NCBI GenBank assembly: GCA_002490835.1
Contig: DKUU01000021.1
Location: forward strand, 1-64,000
Source of the DNA: Lachnospiraceae bacterium UBA7196
GTDB taxonomy: Bacteria > Bacillota > Clostridia > Lachnospirales > Lachnospiraceae
Direction of reading: 5' to 3'
DNA: 64,000 nucleotides
This document shows, one piece after another, positions 59,647-64,000 of the stretch. Each line of letters begins with the position of its first letter. Position 1 is the first letter of the stretch. The notes beneath the pieces were generated by a model. The model searched no databases. It worked only from the letters and a program-made list of their open reading frames with translations, and had not been told where the DNA came from. The position numbers were made by a program, and so were the translations under genes.

Positions 59647-60852
59647 CTATTTTCTGAGGAAGCTGGGGATATCCAGCGATTTCTCCTCCACCGAACTCTT
59701 GATATCGTTCGTCTTTTGGATACCGATCGGCTTTAACCCCGCCTGCGTCTTAGCCTGTCCGCCCTGCGCGCCGATCGGCTGCTTTAAACCGACGCCGGAA
59801 GACGTAAATGCCCCGAGACCTGCGCCCACCGTACTCTTACCCTGCAGGGAAGTGGGGGTTATGTATCCGCTCTTAAAACCGAGGCCACCCTGTCTGGCCG
59901 CCTTTTCCTCGATACCCGTAGCAATGATCGTCACATTACAGGTATCTGTCATGCTGGAGTCGTACATTGCACCGAAAATGATATTCACTTCATCGCCCGT
60001 TAAGGATCTCACATAGTCGGAAGCGTCGGAAGCGTCCGCCAGCGAGATATCACCTGAAACATTGATGATCACATGGGTCGCACCCGTGATCGTAGTCTCA
60101 AGCAGCGGGCTCTCCACGGCCATCTTTGCTGCCTCGGACGCCTTGTCGTCGCCCTTTCCCGTGCCGATACCGATGTGGGCAATGCCCTTATCCTTCATAA
60201 CGGTCTGTACGTCCGCAAAGTCCAGATTAATGATAGCGGGCATATTGATCAGATCCGTGATGCCCTGTACTGCCTGCTGTAAAACCTCGTCCGCCTTTTT
60301 CAAAGCTTCCGGCATCGTGGTACGCCTGTCCACGATCTCTAAAAGCTTATCGTTGGGAATGACGATCAGCGTGTCCACATTGTCTTTAATCTTCTCAATC
60401 CCTGATAAGGCGTTTGTCATGCGGGTCTTCGCCTCAAAACGGAAAGGCTTCGTCACAACGCCCACGGTAAGGATGCCCATATCCTTGGCCAGCTTAGCCA
60501 CCACAGGAGCAGCGCCTGTTCCCGTGCCGCCTCCCATGCCACAGGTAACGAATACCATGTCCGCGCCCTTTAAGGCCTGCGCCACTTCCTCGGAGCTTTC
60601 TTCCGCCGCCTTCTCGCCGATCTCCGGCTTTGCGCCCGCACCGAGTCCCTTGGTCAGCTTTTCTCCGATCTGCAAAAGCCTCGTCGCCCTGCATAGCTGC
60701 AACGCCTGTTTATCGGTATTAATGCCGATAAACTCCACGCCGTCTATCTCTTCATCAATCATTCTATTTACAGCGTTATTGCCCGCACCGCCGACACCAA
60801 CCACGATAATCTTTGCCGCGGACTCCGCTTCATTCGACTTGATCTCCAGCAA
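59647..60852 (-). CDS. ftsZ: Cell division protein FtsZ
   Basis: 401 aa. The start codon is TTG (60852), behind AAGGAGG with 6-nt spacing; no ATG fits. GTPase signature MGGGTGTGAAPVV, NTDKQALQ, IPNDKLLEIVDRRTT, and a variable linker ending in the FtsA/SepF-binding tail DIPSFLRK. It polymerises to the Z-ring. Monocistronic or loosely linked to divIB 131 bp upstream. Confidence 0.97.
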   Translation of the reverse strand: MLEIKSNEAESAAKIIVVGVGGAGNNAVNRMIDEEIDGVEFIGINTDKQALQLCRATRLLQIGEKLTKGLGAGAKPEIGEKAAEESSEEVAQALKGADMVFVTCGMGGGTGTGAAPVVAKLAKDMGILTVGVVTKPFRFEAKTRMTNALSGIEKIKDNVDTLIVIPNDKLLEIVDRRTTMPEALKKADEVLQQAVQGITDLINMPAIINLDFADVQTVMKDKGIAHIGIGTGKGDDKASEAAKMAVESPLLETTITGATHVIINVSGDISLADASDASDYVRSLTGDEVNIIFGAMYDSSMTDTCNVTIIATGIEEKAARQGGLGFKSGYITPTSLQGKSTVGAGLGAFTSSGVGLKQPIGAQGGQAKTQAGLKPIGIQKTNDIKSSVEEKSLDIPSFLRK

Positions 60853-60983
60853 GGTGATTCCTCCTTCTACTCCCTCATACTACGAATAGACTCATATAGA
60901 TTATCATATAATTATTTTCCCAAATTCGCAACCTTTTTTTTGTTTTTGTGACTTTTTGTACTGATTCCGCAAAAAACCCGCCG

Positions 60984-61832
60984 TCAATCCTGCTCAAAAC
61001 TGTAAGTTTTCGTGTCTTCGCTGTACTCTCTCATGTCCAAAGTGCCACTTTTTCCCATAAGATCCGGCAGGATATACTGCAGCTTCATGATCTTTTCATT
61101 GATATCCTGATTTTCTCCCAGCGTAACCCTCGCCTCACCAAAGTACAGCGTCACCTGATAGGCGCTGTCAAAATAGATGCGGTCCGCCGAAAGGTTATAT
61201 TTTGCCAACTGCTGGGTGATATTCAGGATTTCGTCAAAAAGCTCCGGCTTGTCCACCGGAAGCCGGTCATGGAGGATCACATGGTCAAAGGTCAACCCCG
61301 TTACCTGCGGAATCCCGGCCGTCTCCTCCTCGGAGGTCTCCACCACGATCCCGTCCTTATCAAAGTACACATAGCGCCCCAAATATCGCACATAACCGGC
61401 CAGCGCCTTTTCATACACCGTGATGCGAATCGTGTCCTTCGCCTCAATGTCCACATCCATGGTCTCCACAAAGGGAACGCCCTCGATACCCCTGTCGCGG
61501 TACTTTAGGGAAAGAAAGAGGGAATTATCGCCAAACCGCCCTTCCATGACCATCTCCATGATCTCCTCATTGGTATAATGGATATTGCCGTCCACATGGA
61601 CCGTCGTCACACGGTAATTATGAATGATATAGAAATAGACGCCGCCAAGAAGGACGAGAAGGCCGGACAGGACCGCCGTTATAATAACGATCCGCTTTGT
61701 TTTTCCAAACCGCAGTTTCTCCGATGTCCTCTCCCGCCGTCTTCTCCGCTTCCTCTGCGGCGTCTCCCCGCTTTTTACAAGGCGCAGATTCGGATTCCCT
61801 TTTTTCTTTTTTCTCACATTTCCATTACTCAT
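60984..61832 (-). CDS. ftsQ: Cell division protein FtsQ/DivIB
   Basis: Start at the ATG 61832 (MSNGNVRKKKKGNPN) since the upstream codon is TTG with no better site. 282 aa: a basic cytoplasmic tail of about 45 residues, one membrane helix (IVIITAVLSGLLVLLGGVYFYII), a POTRA domain (RVTTVHVDGNIHYTNEEIMEM), and the FtsQ beta domain (YVRYLGRYVYFDKDGIV). Scaffolds the divisome. 30 bp after murA. Confidence 0.9.
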   Translation of the reverse strand: MSNGNVRKKKKGNPNLRLVKSGETPQRKRRRRRERTSEKLRFGKTKRIVIITAVLSGLLVLLGGVYFYIIHNYRVTTVHVDGNIHYTNEEIMEMVMEGRFGDNSLFLSLKYRDRGIEGVPFVETMDVDIEAKDTIRITVYEKALAGYVRYLGRYVYFDKDGIVVETSEEETAGIPQVTGLTFDHVILHDRLPVDKPELFDEILNITQQLAKYNLSADRIYFDSAYQVTLYFGEARVTLGENQDINEKIMKLQYILPDLMGKSGTLDMREYSEDTKTYSFEQD

Positions 61833-61862
61833 CTGCAAACCCTATCCTCATCCGCAGCAAAT

Positions 61863-63113
61863 CTATGCCAGTTCTACCGCCGCTCCGAGTTCTCTGAGCC
61901 TCAGTGTGATATCTTCATAGCCGCGATCGATAAAGTGGCGGTTTTTTACGATCCCTGTACCCTCCGCAGCTAAGGCCGCTACCACAAGGGCCGCCCCGCC
62001 CCGTAACTCCTGCGCTTCCACAATGGTATTATGCAGGGAGTGACCGCCGCGAATATAGGCTTTCGTCCCTGCTATCTGTATGCAGGCGCCCATCTTTACA
62101 AGCTCCGGCACGATTCGGAACCGGTTTTCGAAAACATCCTCCTCGATGAAACCGTCCTGTCCCGAAACAGCCATTACCACCATAAAGAGAGATTGTAAAT
62201 CCGTGGGAAACCCCGGATAGACCGCCGTCGTCAGACCGCCTTCCAGTCTCCTGTCGGCCCGCCCTTCCACCAAAAGGCCGTCCGTTTCCCTTCCCAGTCT
62301 GGCGCCAAACCGTTCCGCACAGGCGATCACGCTCTCCATATGCGCACAGGGCGCATCCTGCAAAAATACACGACCGCCGGCACACAGACAGGCTGTCAGA
62401 TACGTACCCGCCACGATCCTGTCTGCCGGCACGCGAAAGCGCGTCGGATGCAGTTTCTCCACGCCCTCTATCACCAGACGATCCGTGCCGGCGCCCGCTA
62501 TCTTTGCGCCCGCGCAGATCAAAAATTCACACAAAGCCTGTATCTCCGGTTCTCTGGCCGCCGGATGGATGACCGTCTCCCCACTGGCCAGAACCGCCGC
62601 CAGAATCAGGTTCTCCGTTACGCCTACGCTCACAAAGGGAAGTTCCTGCACTGTCCCGACAAGCCTTGACGCCTTGGCACAAAACGCCGTCTCCCCCTCC
62701 TCGATCTCCACGCCCATACGCCGCAGGGCATATAAGTGCAGGTCGATGGGACGTTTCCCGATCACACAGCCGCCGGGGTATTCCATCGAAACTTCCCCCG
62801 TCCGTGCAAGCAGCGCGCCCAAAAGCATGATGGAAGAACGCATGACGCCCACGGAATCGGCCGGCATATCACATTCTGACAGCCGTGTCGTATCCACGCG
62901 GATAACGTCCCCCCTCCGCTCGATCTGACAGCCGAGGCTCCGCAAAAGCCGCAGCATATGATACACATCCGCGATATCCGGACAATTTTCTATCTCACAG
63001 ATTCCGTCTGTCAAAAGCGTCGCCGCCAAGATCGGCAGGGAAGCGTTTTTAGAACCCTGTATTTTTGTCTGCCCCGAAAGACTTTTTCCACCATAGATAC
63101 GAACAGCGTCCAT
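61863..63113 (-). CDS. murA: UDP-N-acetylglucosamine 1-carboxyvinyltransferase
   Basis: 416 aa. Opening QTKIQGSKNASLPILAATL, catalytic Cys about 116 in PGGCVIGKRPIDLHLYAL, and C-terminal HNTIVEAQELRGGAALVVAALAAEG. It starts peptidoglycan synthesis by transferring enolpyruvate to UDP-GlcNAc and is the fosfomycin target. Cys, not Asp, at the active site predicts fosfomycin sensitivity of this copy. Confidence 0.96.
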   Translation of the reverse strand: MDAVRIYGGKSLSGQTKIQGSKNASLPILAATLLTDGICEIENCPDIADVYHMLRLLRSLGCQIERRGDVIRVDTTRLSECDMPADSVGVMRSSIMLLGALLARTGEVSMEYPGGCVIGKRPIDLHLYALRRMGVEIEEGETAFCAKASRLVGTVQELPFVSVGVTENLILAAVLASGETVIHPAAREPEIQALCEFLICAGAKIAGAGTDRLVIEGVEKLHPTRFRVPADRIVAGTYLTACLCAGGRVFLQDAPCAHMESVIACAERFGARLGRETDGLLVEGRADRRLEGGLTTAVYPGFPTDLQSLFMVVMAVSGQDGFIEEDVFENRFRIVPELVKMGACIQIAGTKAYIRGGHSLHNTIVEAQELRGGAALVVAALAAEGTGIVKNRHFIDRGYEDITLRLRELGAAVELA

Positions 63114-63184
63114 AAAATTACCTCTGTTTCACTTTTATGACCTATTCTATCTATATGGATTTTCGACAAAAAATTATCTTGTCC

Positions 63185-64000
63185 TCACAAATCTTTCAGA
63201 CGTATCCCCTTGGCGACGCTTAATGTTAGTCCGATCTCTATCAAAAGAAACATTACCGACGAACCGCCGTAACTGATGAACGGCAGGGAAATACCGGTGT
63301 TTGGAATGGTGGCCGTGACCACGGCAATGTTTAGGATGACCTGCACCGCAATGTGTCCCATCACGCCGACCACCAGAAGCGCGCCGTAGAGATCCGGCGC
63401 GTTATTCGCTATGATCATCAGCCGCCAGATCAGCATCAAAAACATGATGATGATCGCGATCCCGCCGAACAGTCCCAGTTCCTCACAGATAATGGAAAAA
63501 ATCATATCATTCTGCGCTTCCGGCAAAAAACCGCGCTTCTGCATGCTCTGGCCAAGACCTTTGCCCAGCACGCCGCCGCTGCCGATCGCATAGAGGGCCT
63601 GAATGGTCTGGAAAGCCTTGTCGTTTGCGTAGGCTTCCGGATCCAGCCATGCCAGAATACGGCCGCCGCGGAAGTCCAGCTCATCCACATGCGCCTGCGC
63701 CGTCTGCACCACATAAAATACCACCGCTGCCGCTGCCGCCAGCGTAATGAACGCCAAAATGAAAAACCTTTTATAATCCGGACAGGATACAAACAGCATC
63801 AGCACCGCGATCCCCATGACGATGATCGCCGAGCTTAGGTTATTGGTGATCAGCCACAGCATGAGGGCTACCGGCACAGGGGACAGCAGCACGAACCAGA
63901 ATCCCTTGTTGCCCCGCACCCCTTTCCCCAGCTTACAGATCAGACTGGACAAAAAGATGATCATACCCAGCTTTGCCACCTCCGCCACCTGCAGGGAGAT
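63185..64000 (-). CDS. ftsW: FtsW/SpoVE/RodA-type SEDS protein (partial, cut by window end)
   Basis: The open frame continues to the last base of the window (ISLQVAEVAKLGMIIFLSSL at the edge), so the N-terminus lies beyond it. The visible 271 residues include helices typical of SEDS glycosyltransferases, the long extracellular loop RILAWLDPEAYANDKAFQTIQALYAIGSGGVLGKGLGQS, EAQNDMIFSIICEELGLFGG and the end PNTGISLPFISYGGSSVMFL. Peptidoglycan polymerase partner in division or sporulation. FtsW or SpoVE cannot be told apart here. Confidence 0.9.
   Translation of the reverse strand: MSLQVAEVAKLGMIIFLSSLICKLGKGVRGNKGFWFVLLSPVPVALMLWLITNNLSSAIIVMGIAVLMLFVSCPDYKRFFILAFITLAAAAAVVFYVVQTAQAHVDELDFRGGRILAWLDPEAYANDKAFQTIQALYAIGSGGVLGKGLGQSMQKRGFLPEAQNDMIFSIICEELGLFGGIAIIIMFLMLIWRLMIIANNAPDLYGALLVVGVMGHIAVQVILNIAVVTATIPNTGISLPFISYGGSSVMFLLIEIGLTLSVAKGIRLKDL

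Noticed and set aside
1..64000. CRISPR array or prophage
   Set aside because: No regularly spaced repeats of 24-40 bp and no integrase, terminase, capsid or tail genes were found.

Overview
The window comes from a low-to-mid GC, endospore-forming Firmicute, most likely a gut-type member of the Lachnospiraceae (Clostridia). Reasons: spoIIGA, sigE and sigG are all present; the fts/mur genes sit beside them; most genes carry strong GGAGG ribosome sites; NADP-type GdhA, DUF5688, YunG, YqeG, YlmC/YmxH and M56/BlaI modules occur together; and the accessory genes are much more AT-rich than the housekeeping block. No species is claimed. Nearly all genes are on the minus strand.

Layout, left to right. 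0-3.3 kb: an ECF sigma factor with a membrane partner, a dead IS200/IS605 transposase, IS-end repeats and small hairpin-rich elements. 3.3-6 kb: an AgrA/AgrC-type two-component pair with a secreted SH3 protein. 6.2-9.6 kb: four uncharacterised genes (one secreted with PPC-like domains, one frameshifted in a G tract). 9.9-14 kb: a rubredoxin-like/FMN glutamate-synthase-domain fusion, a DUF362 ferredoxin protein and an HD-GYP protein. 14-17.2 kb: two membrane proteins and an SOS-type Y-family polymerase with a truncated YolD partner. 17.1-19.7 kb: a BlaI/BlaR-like pair with two operators. 19.8-29.7 kb: small regulator-centred units (MerR with a dead ABC gene, HicAB, XRE, VOC protein, SDR, AraC, alcohol dehydrogenase, esterase with a 44-aa membrane peptide, TetR). 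29.6-37.6 kb: a chemoreceptor, an ABC exporter with its OmpR-type two-component system, a decayed membrane gene and an ATC-hydrolase-like protein. 37.8-42.1 kb: a coiled-coil protein, a LytTR two-component system, YunG and a cytoplasmic GH26 enzyme. 42.2-45 kb: a GntR regulator followed by a deletion chimera of its ABC genes, a 31-aa holin-like toxin, and an AT-rich EEP-nuclease two-gene unit.

From 45 kb on the content is mainly housekeeping: gdhA, SH3-domain proteins, tRNA-Arg(CCG), DUF5688, efp, aroQ-aroK-aroE, yqeG, nrdR, ylmC, then the sporulation/division block. sigG lies on the plus strand and is separated from sigE by a REC-HD-GYP-GGDEF gene. After that come sigE, spoIIGA, ftsZ, divIB/ftsQ, murA and ftsW (cut by the window end).

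The least explained parts are the 6.2-9.6 kb cluster, the EEP nuclease with its 161-aa partner, the sensor-domain repeats of the BlaR-like protein, and the recurrent structured intergenic elements. Several genes are visibly decaying (IS200 tnpA, ABC remnant, YolD, ABC chimera, membrane gene at 36.7 kb), so this is a genome shedding accessory functions. All functional names rest on reading motifs by eye; no database search was run.
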